Assembly: GCA_017607445.1 (NCBI GenBank)
Contig: JAEVHH010000005.1
Location: 2,547,001-2,611,000 of the forward strand
Source of the DNA: Histoplasma ohiense
Taxonomy: Eukaryota > Ascomycota > Eurotiomycetes > Onygenales > Ajellomycetaceae
Length of the DNA stretch: 64,000 nucleotides
Reading direction: 5' to 3'
In this document: positions 22,801 to 36,300 of the stretch, one piece after another
Layout: every line of letters starts with the position of its first letter
Numbering within the stretch: the first letter of the stretch is position 1
Notes under the pieces: generated by a model
Told to the model about the DNA's origin: nothing
Seen by the model: only the letters and a program-made list of their open reading frames with translations
Databases searched by the model: none
Made by a program: the position numbers and the translations under genes

Positions 22801-23491
22801 AGTGAGAAGAAAGCTTTTCAGCTTCTTTTTCATTGAACACATCTGCAAAGTCTTTGTACAATTCAGATAGTTTCTTGCACAGTTTCTTGAGATCTTTGAG
22901 TTCTAGCTTTTCTAACACTTTTTTGATATTCATTATACTAGCAGTGAACACTTGGATGTTCTTCTTCTCATGCACTTGATAGATTAGTAGTTTGTACACT
23001 TCTGCTGATATCTGGATGAAATCAGCAGTTCTATCAACATTCTTCTTATAAACACAGTCATCTTCTGAGAAAATAAGACAGCAGTTGCATGCATTCAACA
23101 AGGTTTCAAATTCTGTAAGTTATGATAGATCAAGTATTAGATTGTATTCAAGGTTTTGTATTTTGTATGTGTATACATTCTTTTTCTCATGTTCTTCTAC
23201 ATTGACATTAAATCTTATCATGTTGTAGAAGGCAGATTCTCTGAGGCTGTCAAATTCACTGAGTTTATACAGTTTGAAAAAGAGAATACACTGAAGCTTA
23301 TGCTTCTCAATCAGCTGAATGTCTATAAGAGTGTAGTGAAGAAAACCACTGTCTATCATTGCTCATATATTGACTAAGCTATTTACAATGACAGAGATCA
23401 TGATTGTGTTCACTTGCATCTTCTGCTTGAATCTCCAGCTAGCTTTCTGCTCCTTGAGCTCTCATTCACATTTTAGAGTGAGAGCTCATCT
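19841..23491 (-). pseudogene. G1-2 pol (decayed)
   Basis: Protease to chromodomain, running from the slippery site to a TAG inside the 3' LTR (19841-19843). The protease starts at about 23359 (MIDSGFLHYTL; the DSG triad is retained). The reverse-transcriptase box reads YMND (about 22283-22264), with the first catalytic Asp changed to Asn. Downstream RNase H, integrase and chromodomain align with G1-6 but are full of TGA stops. Inactive. Confidence 0.9.
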
Positions 23492-24360
23492 TTTCCCTGT
23501 TCTTGCCTATCTGCAGACAACACAGTGTTTACACACATGAGGGATTTACTCAGAGCAATCACATTCAGACATTGATTTACAAAGTGCTCTGACTTGTCAC
23601 AGCATATACAGACTTCTCTGACAATTCAGTCAGCAGCATTCTTCTCTGAGACATTGAGAACTCTCAGATGACTTGCATTTACATATGAAATTCAGTTTAT
23701 TGATTCTGATTCAGAGATGGGGGGTGCTGCAGAGCAGTTCAGAGCATACACATTTATTCAGTAAAATTCTCTACAATTTTGAAGCATGTGAAACTGAGAC
23801 AGATCATTGTTCAACAGATGAAGATCAGTGCAAAATTCACTGTATATTGAGAGCTTCAGACACTCTACACTTCAGTTATATAACTGAAAGTTCAAGTTCT
23901 TGAACAATATATTGATCTTGACAGCATCATCTCAGTCTTACCCACCTGCTTCTAGAAGCTTGTGATTGAATTCAGAAAGATAAATTGTCAACACAACATT
24001 CATCTGACAAGTTTGATTAAATCAGTCTAACATCTTGACTTGAAGTGTAGAATCAAGAAAGAGAGAGTTGAGTTGTCAGAAGACTAACTCTGACATACAC
24101 TGATGATTCTGACAATGACTCATTCAGAGTTGAAATTTTGCTAACACATCATCATTCAATCTGCTATGAATATACCACACTTGATTGAATAGCAAGCCTA
24201 TTGCTCATTCATCAATGTTCAATTTGACATTCACTTTTGACTTCCACACAAGATAGAGTACTAGATCTTTCTCATATTTGTTGAGGATTAAGAGCTTCTC
24301 TCTTGAGAGCTTTTCATGAGATGTGGATGTAGAAGGAACAGTGAACACAGAAGTGCTCAT
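23473..24360 (-). pseudogene. G1-2 gag (decayed)
   Basis: 888 nt from ATG 24360 to TAA 23473-23475, exactly the gag length of all other intact-length G1 copies here. The CCHC knuckle region lies at about 23610-23570. The slippery heptamer GGGAAAA is preserved unmutated at 23491-23497 (minus), in the gag frame. TGA codons interrupt the frame. Confidence 0.85.
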
Positions 24361-24863
24361 CTCAGCAAGTCATCATTGCAATTCAGTTATCTGTAGCATC
24401 TGCTGCTGAAGAATGCTTTATAGATCTAAGTTATCATCCACCACATTCAGATGCAGTGAATGTTCATAGAATTGCTCATAGTTCATTTCAATATCTAAAA
24501 ACATATAATAATAAAAAAAAAGAAAAGAAATACTTGTAGACACTCAGTTCTCTCACAGACACTATTCACAGTGTTGCAGTACTAAGCTTAATCAAGCTTC
24601 TTCATGAACACTATTCACAGCATTACAGTTCATAAACACTCAGGCCTTGTAGAACACAGTCAATTGTGTTTCAGACACTTAGACACAACAGTCTATATAA
24701 CTAACAATAAGAACACTCAGATCCACAAGAGATCTCTTGTAACAACTAGACACTCAGATCTGTAAATGATGCACTCAGACATAAGAACTGATAACAATGC
24801 ACTCAGATGTAAGAACTAATAACAAAATACTCAGATCTTAAACACAGAAAAATCAATTCATAA

Positions 24864-25397
24864 TATAACAGATATACTTCAATTAACAATTTGATACTAT
24901 TCTAATTACAGATTACAAATTGATTAATAAAAGAAAGAGAAAAGAAATCAGAAGAAAAGATTGTACAAAGAGAGTTCTTATAGAGAAAAGTTCAGAACAG
25001 AAGAATATCAGAAGCTGCTTCACAGTAAAGCACAGAGTAAAAGAACATTAAGAGATACACATAAGAATCATTAGAAGCTACACAAATGCAGAACATGAAG
25101 CAGAGAAATCATTGAGAGCTACACAGAAGAATCATTAGAAACTATACAAATACAGAACACAGAGTAGAAGAACATAAGAAGCTACACAGAAGAATCATTA
25201 GAGACTACACAAATGCAGAGCACAGAGCAGAAGAACATTAAGAGCTACACAGAAGAATTGTTAGAAACTACACAAATGCAGAGCACAGAGTGGAAGAACA
25301 TCAAGGGTTATGTGAGATCACAATGGCCAGAAACAAGCAGATGCAGAAGGGGAGTTGATTGCGTAAGTTAATTACTAACAGATACTAACCCATCACA
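24864..25397 (-). repeat. G1-2 5' LTR
   Basis: 534 bp, the partner of 19320-19853. The primer-site arm AATCAATTCATAA (24851-24863) and the LTR arm TTACAAATTGATT differ only at the former CpG. Confidence 0.9.
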
Positions 25398-25646
25398 CAT
25401 AATCAGTTTCAGATCACATTCTTATTTTTCATAGTCAGTCACTTTGCATGGAATAATAAATTTTGTTGATTTCATAATAGTCATGTTAGATCTAAATCTG
25501 GTTCTTTTACACTTCATTTCTGAAAATTTTGATCTCTTTACACTCTCATTCTGATTCTAGTTCCACTGGAAATCACACCAAGAAATGGACTGGGATCAAA
25601 CCAAACCAAATCAAATATGAAATTCATGGTCCCACCGGTCAGTCTA
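25398..25646 (+). mobile_element. hAT-1 right end
   Basis: Continuation of hAT-1 after G1-2. It is closely similar to 33130-33392, the right end of the small hAT in G1-5, and ends CCACCGGTCAGTCTA at 25646. The next 8 bases, ACTTGAAC (25647-25654), fit an 8-bp hAT target duplication, but the left end was not found in the window. Confidence 0.75.
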
Positions 25647-26916
25647 ACTTGAACAGATAGAAAAAGTAAAATAATTTACAAAATTTGACATCTCTGCAGC
25701 CTTCTACAAGATCAGAATTAATAAAGATGATGAATAACTAACTGTCTTTTGTATATATTACAGATTATACAAATGAACAGTGACTCTTTTTGAATTAACA
25801 AACATTTCAAATACATTTCAGAAATACATTAACTGAACTTTACAAGATCTGCTCAATGAGATTGTCTCAGTATACATGAATAATATTCTGATCTTCATCA
25901 ATGAATTGCTTACTGAGTATCATAAACACATACAACAAATGCTTGACCATCTACAAAAAGCTGAACTGTAAGTGGACATTAACAAATACAACTTTGAGAT
26001 TAAGTCTATAATCTATCTAGAATTCATCATTGAAGTTGAAAAAGATGTATATATGAATTCTAAGAAGATGAAAGCAATTCTCAACTGAAAGATATCAGTC
26101 TCAGTAAAAAAGACTAGAAGTTTTCTAGAGTTTGTCAACTTCTATCAAAGATTTATCAAGAACTTTTTCAATATCATACAATCACTGACAGATCTGATCT
26201 GAAAAAACACTGTATTTCAATGAACTGACAAAGTGAATGTAGTATTCAAAAAGCTGAAGCATATGTATACAAATACTCTGATACTGCAATCATTCAATTC
26301 AGATAAACATACAATTCTTGAAACAGATATTTCAGATTATATAGTAGATGAGATACTGATGCAATATGATAACAAAAATATTCTACAATCTTGTATCTTC
26401 ATTTTAAAAAAGATGTCACTCATCAAATGCAACTATAAGATCTACAACAAGAAGCTTCTAGCAATCATACAATATCTCAAAAAATAAAAATCTGAATTTA
26501 TGAATGTTGAGAGATTCAAGATTGTTATCAATTATAAAAATCTAGAGTACTTTACAATCATTTATAAACTCACTGAAAAGTATATATATTGATCATTGTT
26601 TTTTAGTCATTTTTTATTCACAATTTGTTATTGATCTGAAGTAGAGAATATCTTTGTGAATGTTCTGTCTTACTGAAAATAAAATATATCATCTGATGAT
26701 TTGAATGACAGATGAAAACACTGAGAGCATCAGTTAATCAACTCTGTAATTATAGAAAGTTCTACACAATTAGATGAACTCTGTGTATATATCAATTAAT
26801 TCTGAGCTCAAGAACTCTCATTTGAAGAACAATGAAGATTAACAGTAGAAGTAGATGAATTCTGACAATAAATCATCAAAGCTGTACAAAGCAAAACATC
26901 TCAATTCTTCACAGAT
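25647..26916 (+). pseudogene. G1-3 pol, RT to integrase N-terminus (first fragment)
   Basis: Host copy into which hAT-1, G1-4, G1-6, G1-7 and G1-8 inserted. This piece starts in reverse transcriptase. The active site reads YMNNILIF (about 25873), with both catalytic Asp codons mutated. RNase H follows (about 26230-26640), then the start of integrase. It is more decayed than the inserted copies, including some CpA changes, consistent with being the oldest. It stops at CAGAT (26912-26916), the target duplication of G1-4. Confidence 0.85.
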
Positions 26917-27449
26917 TGTAACAGACGTACTTTGATTAATGATCTAGCACTATTCTAATACAGATTATGAATTGATTAAGAAAAGAAAGAGAAATGAAAT
27001 CAGAAGAAAAGATTGTATGAAGAGAGTTCTTATAGAGAGAAGTTTGAGATGAAAGAATATCAGAAGCCACTTCACAGTGAAGTGCAGAGTGAAAGAACAT
27101 TAAAAGATACACATAAGAATCATTAGAAACTACACAAGTGTGAAGCATGAAATGAAGAAATAATTGAGAGCTATATAAAAGAATTGTTAGAGACTACATA
27201 AGTGTGAAACACAGAGTAGAAAAATGTTAGAAGCTATACAGAAGAATTGTTAGAGACTATATGAGTGTGAAGCACAGAGTAGAAAAACATTAAGAGCTAT
27301 ATGAAAGAATCATTAGAAACTACATGAGCACAAAGCACAGAGCAGAAGAACATTGAGAATTACACAAAATTACAACAGTCAGAAACAAGCAGATGCAGAA
27401 GAAAAGTTGATTGTGTAAGTTAATTACTAACAGATACTAATCTGTCACA
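26917..27449 (-). repeat. G1-4 3' LTR
   Basis: 533 bp, plus-strand TGTAACAG to CTGTCACA. Confidence 0.9.
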
Positions 27450-30400
27450 TTATCCCTCTCTATCAGAGTGAGTGAGAACTTGTAGATGTTGAGAGCAGTG
27501 ATGTTCTTCAAGATAAACACAGATTCTCAGATCAGATGATTGTATTCTATTCATTTAATGAGATATTCACAGTGATGATGATTGATTCTATTGTCAAGAA
27601 TTGTTTCAATTTCTCACTCAAGTTCATTGTCTTCTTCTACAATGATGAGTGACTGTCAATCAGAGATTCTCTGTGAGGGGAATAGATTCTCAGCTGTGAG
27701 TCAGAGCAGGTTTGTATGAAAGATATTATGAATATCAGATGAAGTGTTGAGTTGATAATTGTGTGTGTCTAGCACTTTTTTCACTGTATATTTGATATGA
27801 TAGTAATCTAGTATATGTGAGGAATGATCTGTTTTTATGTTCTTGAGATTCAGTCAGACTTGTCTTCTATATAGTATCAGATTGCAGAACTTTTTCTGAT
27901 GTTTATTTAATTCTTATAATCTTACTGAATACTGATTATTGAAGCTTCTGCTCATTCATAAACTTTCTTCAACTTGCTCATAATATTCTCTGCTGTCTGT
28001 ATGAGGCTGCAGATGTATGCAGTTTCTCAGAGAGTCTCAGAGAAGTTCAGAATCTCTAAGTTATATCTATATAGAAGAAAGAATGAGCTTACATCTGTTG
28101 TGATGAAATCTCAACTATTAATTGCAATCTCAGTGTATAGCAGCAGATCACTTCAGTTGTCTTGTGTGTAATTACAGAACTTACAGAGAATGTTCTTTAT
28201 CATTTATATTATTTTTTTGATAGCTTCATCAGTCTCTGAGTGATATGCTGTTGATAACTTTCATTCAATTCTTAATAATTGATATACATAGACTCAGAGT
28301 GCACTGATGAATTGACTGTTTTTATCTGACACAATGAATGAAGACAGACTGTGTATATGATAGAATGAGTTTCTGATGAAGACATCTGCAACTACTTTGA
28401 TGTTCATCTTGTCACAGAGCTGTAGTATTACATCCTTGCTGAATTGATTGACAATAATTAGAATGTTTGTAGAATCTTCATTTTCAGATAAGAAAACTGC
28501 AAAATCAATAGCTATATTGTATCAAATTCAGTCAGAGATAGATAGAGGCTTCAGCATTTTTTTTCAGTGTTCATATTATACTATCACTGAGCTGCAGCAA
28601 TCATAGTTGTGTATGAACTGATGTATGTCTTTTGATATATCTGATCAGTAGAATTCTTGAGCAACAATGTTGTACATAATTTTGTGTTCTGAGTGTCTGA
28701 TCATCAGCAAGTTATGAATTTCTTGCATGATCTGTATTTGTAGAGATTCTGAATCAGAAACTTATCATCTATTTCAAAAGTGTAAGTGATTGTCATTGTT
28801 GATCAAACATGCTGAGATATTCATTCTTGAGTATATATCTGTGGGGAATTGAGATGCTTTACTTTATATGACTTCAGCAGCTTGCTGTCAGAATTCATCT
28901 GCTTCTGTTACTAGTCTTCATTGTTCTTCAAACAAGAGTTCTTGAGCTCAGAACTGATTGATATGTATACAGAGTTTGTTTGATTGTATAGAACTTTCTA
29001 TAATTGCAGAGTTGATTAACTGATGCTCTCAGTATTTCCATCTGTTATCTAAGTCATCAGATGGTATATCTTGTTCTCAGTGAAACAGAGCATCCACAAG
29101 AGTGTTCTCTACTTCAGATTGATAATGAATTGTGAATGAAAAACAGCTAAGAAACAATGATCAATGTATATGTTTTTTGATGAGCTTATAAGTGATTGTG
29201 AAGTATTCTAAGTTCTTATGATCAGTAACAATCTCAAACTTCTCAACACTCATAAGTTCAGACTTTTATTCTTTGAGATATTGTATGATTGCTAGAAGCT
29301 TCTTGTTGTAGATCTTGTAATTGCATTCAGCAGACAATATTTTTTTCAAAATAAAGACACAGAGTTGTAGAACATCTTCATTATCATATTGCATTAGTAT
29401 CTTATCTACTATATAATCTGAGATATCTGTTTCAAGAATTGTATGCTTATCTGAATTGAATGATTGCAGTATTGAGATGTTTGTGAACATATACTTCAGC
29501 TTTTTGAATGCTGCATCCACTTCATCAGTTCATTGAAATACAGCATCTTTTCAGATCAGATTCATCAGTGATTGTATAATATTGAAGAAGTCTTTGATAA
29601 ATCTTTGATAGAAATTGACAAATTCTAGAAAGCTTCTAATCTCTTTTATCAAGACTGATGTCTCTCAGTTGAGAATTGCTTTCATCTTCTTAGAATCCAT
29701 GTGTATGTCTTTTTCAGCTTTGATGATGAATTCTAGATAGATTGTAGACTTGATTTCAAAGTTGTATTTGTCAATATTCACTTGCAGTTCAGCTTTTTGT
29801 AGATGGTCAAGCACTTGTTGTATATATTTGCAGTACTCACTGAGCAATTCATCAGTGAAAATCAGAATATCATTCATATACACTGAAATGATCTCATCAA
29901 GCAGATCTTATAGAGCTCAGTTAATATATTTCTGAAACATGTTTGAAGTGTTCACTAATTCAAAGAAGATCACTGTTCATTTGTATAATCTATAATATAT
30001 ATGAAAAGCAGTTAGTCATTCATCATCTTCATTAATTCTTATCTTATAGAAGGCTGCAGAGATGTCAAGCTTTGTAAATCATTTTGCTTTTTCTATTTAT
30101 TTGAATATTTTGTTGATGAGTGAGAGAGAGTATCAGTTCTTCTGTGTGATTTTGTTGAGTTCTTAATAGTCAATGCAGAATTGTAAGCCTTCTTCTGATT
30201 TCTTTGCAAACAGTACAGATACTGTGGTGAATGAGTTGCTAACACAAATGAAGTCTTTGTTCAGTAGTTCATTGAGTGTTTTTTGTAGAATGAGAAGCTT
30301 GTCATGTGATATACTGTAGAGAGAATCTCAGAGTGATTGTAGATTCTTATTATTTTTCTTAATAAACTCAATTATATGATCTATACTGAGTTCTTGATGA

Positions 30401-31086
30401 GAAGAAAGCTTTTCAGCTTCTTTCTCATTGAACACATCTGTGAAGTCTTTATACAATTTGAGTAGTTTCTTGCACAGTTTCTTGAGATCTTTGGATTCTA
30501 GCTTCTCTAACATTTTTTTGATATTTATCATACTAGCAGTGAACACTTGGACATTCTTCTTCTCATATATTTGATGAATTAGTAGTTTGTATACTTTCAC
30601 TGATATCTGAGTGAGATCAGTGGTTCTATTGATATTCTTTTTATAAACACAGTCATTTTCTGAGAAAATAAGATAGTGGTTGTGTGTGTTCAACAAGGTT
30701 CCAAATTCTGTGAGCTATAATAGACTGAGCATTAGATTGTACTCAAGGTCTTATATTTTATATATATATACATTTTTTTTCTCATGTTCTTCTACATTGA
30801 TATTTAATCTTATCATATTGTAGAAGATGAATCCTCTGAGATCATTAAATTCACTGAGTTTATACAGCTTGAGAAAGAGAATACACTGAAGCTTATGTTT
30901 CTTGATCAGCTGAATGTCTATAAGAGTGTAATGAAGAAAACCACTGTCTATCATTGCTTGTATATTGACTAGACTATTTACAATGACAGAGATTATAATT
31001 GCATTCATTTGTATCTTCTGTTTGAATTTTCAGCTAGCTTTCTGCTTCTTGAACTCTTGTCTATATTTTAGAATGAGAGCTTGTCT
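27437..31086 (-). pseudogene. G1-4 pol (decayed)
   Basis: Protease (about 30966, MIDSGFLHYTL), reverse transcriptase with box YMND (about 29883-29864), RNase H, integrase and chromodomain in the standard G1 order, ending at a TAG 13 bases inside the LTR (27437-27439). Multiple TGA stops; inactive. Confidence 0.9.
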
Positions 31087-31203
31087 TTTCTCTGTTCTTG
31101 TCTGTCCACAGATGACACAGCATTCATGTGTGTGAGAGATTTATTTGAGACAATCACATTTGAATATTGATTCATGAAGTGCTCTGACTTGTCACAGTGT
31201 ATG
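31068..31203 (-). pseudogene. G1-4 gag, C-terminal part
   Basis: The last 136 nt of gag, from the G1-5 insertion (near the zinc knuckle) to TAA 31068-31070. The rest of gag is at 38885-39636. The slippery heptamer region is mutated to GAGAAAA. Confidence 0.8.
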
Positions 31204-31737
31204 TGTAACGGGCGTACTTCAATTAACAATCTAGCACTATTCTAATACAGATTATGAATTGATTAAGAAAAGAAAGAGAAAAGAAATCAGAAGAAAAGAT
31301 TGTACAAAGAGAGTTCTTATAAAGAGAATTTTGAGATGAAAGAATATCAGAAGCTGCTTCACAGTGAAGTGTGGAGCAGAAGAATGTTAAGAGCTACACA
31401 GAAGAATTGTTAGAAACTACACAAATACAGAGTGTGAAGTAGAAGAATCATTGAAAGCTATACAGAAGAATTGTTAGAAACTATATAAGTGCAGAATGTG
31501 AAGTGAAAAAATCATTGAAAACTATATAGAAGAATTATTAGAGACTACACAAGTGCAGAACATGAAATGAGAGAATGTTAGAAACTACACAGAAGAATTG
31601 TTAGAGACTACATAAGTACAGAGCACAGAGTGGAAGAACATTGAGGATTATATGAGATTACAACAGTCAGAAACAAGCAGATGCAGAAGAGAAGTTGATT
31701 GCATAAGTTAATTACTAATAAATACTAATTCATCACA
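31204..31737 (-). repeat. G1-5 3' LTR
   Basis: 534 bp, plus-strand TGTAACGGGCGTAC to CATCACA. The terminal CGGGCG is unmutated although the rest is decayed. Confidence 0.9.
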
Positions 31738-31800
31738 TTATCCCCCTCTACCAGGGTGAGTGAGGACTTGTAGATGTTGAGGGCGGCGGTGTCCTCCAAG

Positions 31801-33392
31801 TAGACTGACTGTGTGACCATGCATGGAACTGGGACTAAATATTTCTCCAGTCCCATTATCAAATTTCTTAGTCCTGGTCCCATATAGTGTTTATTAAATT
31901 AGTCACTTTACACTGTTTATATTATAAATCTAGTCTCAGGTCATGTTCTTCTTATAAATTACTGATTCTGGTCTCATTTGGTCCCATTTTGTTAAAATGG
32001 GACCAAATGAGACCATGATTTACCCTATATAGATGATATAATGCTATGAGCATTACCAAAAATCATTACCTATCAAAAGAAGTTTAGTGTATTTATGCTC
32101 TAGTTCTATTTTGAACTAGTAATGATAGTGATAGATAGATTCGCCGCGGTAGATAGGTTGGCAGCGATAGATTAGCAGTGATAGATTAGCAGCAATAGAT
32201 TAGCAGCGATAGATTAGCAGCGATAGATAGATTGGCAGTGATAGATAGGTTGGCAGCGATAGATTAGCAGTGATAGATAGCTTAGTAGTGAGGGATAGCT
32301 TAGCAGCGAGGGATAGCTTAGCAGTGAGGGATAGCTTAGCAGCGAGAGATAGCTTAGCAGTGAGGGATAGCTTAGCAGCGAGGGATAGCTTAGCAGCGAG
32401 GGATAGATTGGCAGCGGCGATAGATTAGCAGCAATAGATAGATTGGCAGTGGTAGATAAATTGGCAGCGATAGATAGGTTGGCAGCGATAGATAGGTTGG
32501 CAGCGATAGATAGGTTGGCAGCGATAGCTTAGCAGCGAGGGATAGCTTAGCAGCGAGGGATAGCTTAGCAGCGAGGGATAGCTTAGCAGCGAGGGATAGC
32601 TTAGCAGCGAGGGATAGATTGACAGCAGTGATAGATTAGCAGCAATAGATAGATTGGCAGTGGTAGATAAATTGGCAGCGATAGATAGGTTGGCAGCGAT
32701 AGATAGGTTGGCAGCGATAGCTTAGCAGCGAGGGATAGCTTGCAGCAATAGAGAGGTTGGCAGCGATAGCTTAGCAGTGAGGGATAGCTTAGCAGCGAGG
32801 GATAGCTTAGCAGTGAGGGATAGCTTAGCAGCGAGGGATAGATTGACAGCAGCGATAGATTAGCAGCAATAGATAGATTGGCAGTGGTAGATAAATTGGC
32901 AGCGATAGATAGGTTGGCAGTGATAGATAGGTTGGCAGCGATAGCTTAGCAGTGAGGGATAGCTTGCAGCAATAGATAGGTTGGCAGCGGCGATAGCTTA
33001 GCAGTGAGGGATAGCTTAGCAGCGGCGATAGATTAGCAGCAGTAGATAGATTGGCAGGGGCAAATTGGTTGACAACACTAGATAGAGGTGATATCTCCAC
33101 CAATCATATCATCAGATTGATATCTAAGATATGTATTATATAATCATCAGAATGGGACCAAACCTCAGTCAAAATCATAGTCAGTCCCAGATCATGTTCT
33201 TATTTTTGATAGTCAGTCACTTTACATGAAATATCAAGATTTATTAGTCCCATTTCACTCATGTTCTAATAATTCTAGTCACTTTACACTCTCATTCTGA
33301 TCCTGGTTCCACTGAAAATCATGCCAAGAAATGGACTGGGACCAAATCAAACCAAATCAAACATGAAATTCATGGTCCCACCGGCCAGCCTA
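31801..33392 (+). mobile_element. hAT-2: 1.6-kb non-autonomous hAT with internal minisatellite
   Basis: Left end TAGACTGACTG (31801) and right end CGGCCAGCCTA (33392) form an imperfect inverted repeat of about 21 bp that includes GACCATG. The flanking 8-mers CCTCCAAG (31793-31800) and TCTCCAAG (33393-33400) are a hAT-sized target duplication differing by one C-to-T. The right 260 bp closely resembles the end of hAT-1 (25398-25646), so hAT-1 or a relative probably mobilised it. No transposase frame is present; orientation follows hAT-1. Confidence 0.85.
32128..33075. repeat. Minisatellite inside hAT-2
   Basis: About 950 bp of imperfect 14-19-bp units such as GATAGCTTAGCAGCGAGG and GATAGGTTGGCAGC, arranged in higher-order blocks. 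The order of unit types near 32440-32640 recurs at 32640-32890. CpG (AGCAGCGA) is kept in most units, unlike the surrounding elements. Confidence 0.9.
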
Positions 33393-36300
33393 TCTCCAAG
33401 GCAGACATGAGTTCCCAGATTGAATGATCATATTCTATTCATTTGATGAGATATTCATGATGGTGATGATTGATTCTATTATCAAGAATTGCTTTGATTT
33501 CTCATTCAAATTTGTTGTCTTCTTCTACAATAATGAGTAGCTGTCAATCAGAGGTTCTCTGTGAGAGGATTGAATTCTCAGCTGCAGATTGAAGCAGATT
33601 TGTATGAAAGATATCATGAATATCAGATGAGATGTTGAGTTGATAATCATGTATATCTAGCATTTTCTTTACTGTATACTTGATATGATGATAATCTAGT
33701 GTATGTGAGAAGTGATCTGTTCTTATATTTTTGAGATTCAGTCAGACTTTGTCTTCTATATAATATTGAGTTGTAGAACTTCTTCTGATATTCATTTGAT
33801 TCTCATAATTTTGCTGAACACTGATTATTGAAGTTTCTGTCTATTTATAAGCTTTCTTCAGCTTATTCACAATGTTCTCTGCTGTCTGTATAAGACTGTG
33901 AATATACACAGTTTCTCAGAGAGTTTCAGAGAAGTTCAGAATCTCTAAGTTGTATCTGTATAGAAGAAAAAATAAGCTTACATCTGTTGTAGTGAAATCT
34001 TGACTGTTAATCATAATTTTAGTATATAACAGCAGATTGCTTCAGTTGTCTTGTGTGTAATTACAGAACTTACAGAGAATGTTCTTTATCATTTATATCA
34101 TTCTCTCAGTAGTTTCATCAGTCTCTAAATGATACACTGTTGATAATTTTTATTTGATTCTTAATAATTGACATATACAGACTTAGAGTGTGCTGATGAA
34201 TTGACTATCTCTATCTGATACAATGAATAAAGACAGATTATATATATAATAGAATGAGCTTCTGACAAAGACATCTGTAACTACTTCAGTATTCATCTTA
34301 TCACAGAGCTGTAGTATTACACTCTTACTGAGTCAGTTGACAATGACTAGAATGTTTATAGAATCTCTGTTTTTGAGTAAGAAAACTGCAAAATCAATAG
34401 CTATATCATATCAAGTTCAGTTGAAGACAAATAGAGACTTCAGCATCTCTTTTCAGTGTTTATATTATACTGTCACTGAGCCACAGCAATCACAGTTGTG
34501 TATGAATCAGTGTATATTTTTTGATATATCTGATCAGTAGAATTTTTGAGTGACAATATTGTACATAATTTCATATTCTGAGTGTCTGATCATTAATGAG
34601 TCATGAATTTCTTACATGATCTGTGTTTGTAGAGATTCTGAATCAGAGACTCATTGTCTATCTTGAAAGTGTAAGCAGTTGTTATCATTGATTGAATATA
34701 CTGAGATATTCATTCTTGAATATACATCTGTGGGAAATTGAGATGCTCTGCTTCATACAGTTTTGATAACTTATTATCAGAATTCATCTGCTTCTGCTGC
34801 TAGCTTTCATTGTTCTTTGAGTGAGGGTTCTTGAGTTTGAGACTGATTGATATATATGCAGAGTTCATCTGATTGTGTAGAACTTTCTATAATTGCAGAG
34901 TTGATTAATCAATACTCTCAGTATTTTCATCTGTCATTCAAGTCATCAGATGATATATTTTGTTTTCAGTGAAACAGAGCATTCACAAAAGTATTCTCTA
35001 CTTCAGATTGATAATGAATTGTGAATAAAAAATAGCTAAAAAATAATAATCAACACATATGTCTCTCAGTAAGTTTACAAATGATTGTGAAGTACTCTAA
35101 ATTTTTATAATCAGTAACAATCTTAAATCTCTCAACACTTATAAGTTCAGATTTCCATTCTTCAAGATATTATATAATTGCTAGAAGCTTCTTATCATAG
35201 ATCTTATAGTTGCATTCAATGAATGACATCTTTTTTGAAATGAAGATACAAGATTGTAGAACATCTTTGTTGTTATATTGTATCAGTGCTTTATTTACTA
35301 CATAATCTGAGACATCTGTTTTGAGAATCATATGTTTATCTGAATCAAATGATTGCAGTATTGAAGTGTTTGTGAACATACACTTCAGCTTTTTGAATGC
35401 TGCATTCATTTTGTCAATTCATTGAAATACAGCATCTTTTCAGATCAGATTTGTCAGTGATTGTATAATATTGAAGAAGTTTTTGATAAATTTTCAATAG
35501 AAGTTGACAAACTCTAGAAAGCTTCTAGTCTCTTTTACTGAGACTGATATCTTTCAGTTGAGAATTGCTTTCATCTTCTTAGAATTCATGTATATGTCTT
35601 TTTCAACTTCAATGATGAATTCTAGATAGATTGTAGACTTGATCTCAAAGTCACATTTATCAATGTTCACTTGCAGTTCAGCTTTTTGTAGGCAGTCAAG
35701 CACTTGTCATACATACTTACAGTGCTCAGTGAGTGATTCTTTGATGAAGATCAAAATATCATTCATATATACTGAGACAATCTCATTGAGCAGATCTTGT
35801 AGAGCTCAGTTAATGTATTTCTGAAATGTACTTGAAGTGTTCACTAATTCAAAGAGAGTCACTGTCCATTCATATAATCTGTAATGTGTATGAAAAGCAG
35901 TTAGTCATTCATCATCTTCATTAATTCTTATCTTATAGAAGGCTGCAGAGATGTCAAGTTTCATAAATCATTTTGCTTTTTCTATTTATTCAAATGTTTC
36001 ATTGATGAGTGAGAGAAAGTATTGATTCTTTCATATAATTTTATTGAGTTTTTGATAGTCAACACAGAATCATAAATCTTCTTCTGATTTCTTTGCAAAC
36101 AGTACAGATGCTGCAGTGAATAAGTTGCTAACACAAATGAAATCTTTGTTCAGTAATTCATTGAGTGTTTTTCATAGAATGAGAAGTTCATTGTGTGATA
36201 TGCTGTAGAGAGAACTTCAGAGCAGTTGCAGATTCTTACTGTCTTTTTTAATGAGCTCAATCATATGATCTATACTGAGTTCTTGATGAGAGAGAAGCTT

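Larger units (their letters stand above)
19320..25397 (-). mobile_element. G1-2: gypsy element inserted in hAT-1
   Basis: Full-length, 6.1-kb minus-strand copy with two 534-bp LTRs (19320-19853 and 24864-25397). Target duplication CATAA is at 19315-19319 and 25398-25402. Gag and pol occupy the expected positions; the whole element is heavily decayed. Confidence 0.95.

Noticed and set aside
32825..33103. 92-codon minus-strand frame rich in Leu/Ser/Tyr
   Set aside because: Translation of the hAT-2 minisatellite; repeat units without stops, not a gene.
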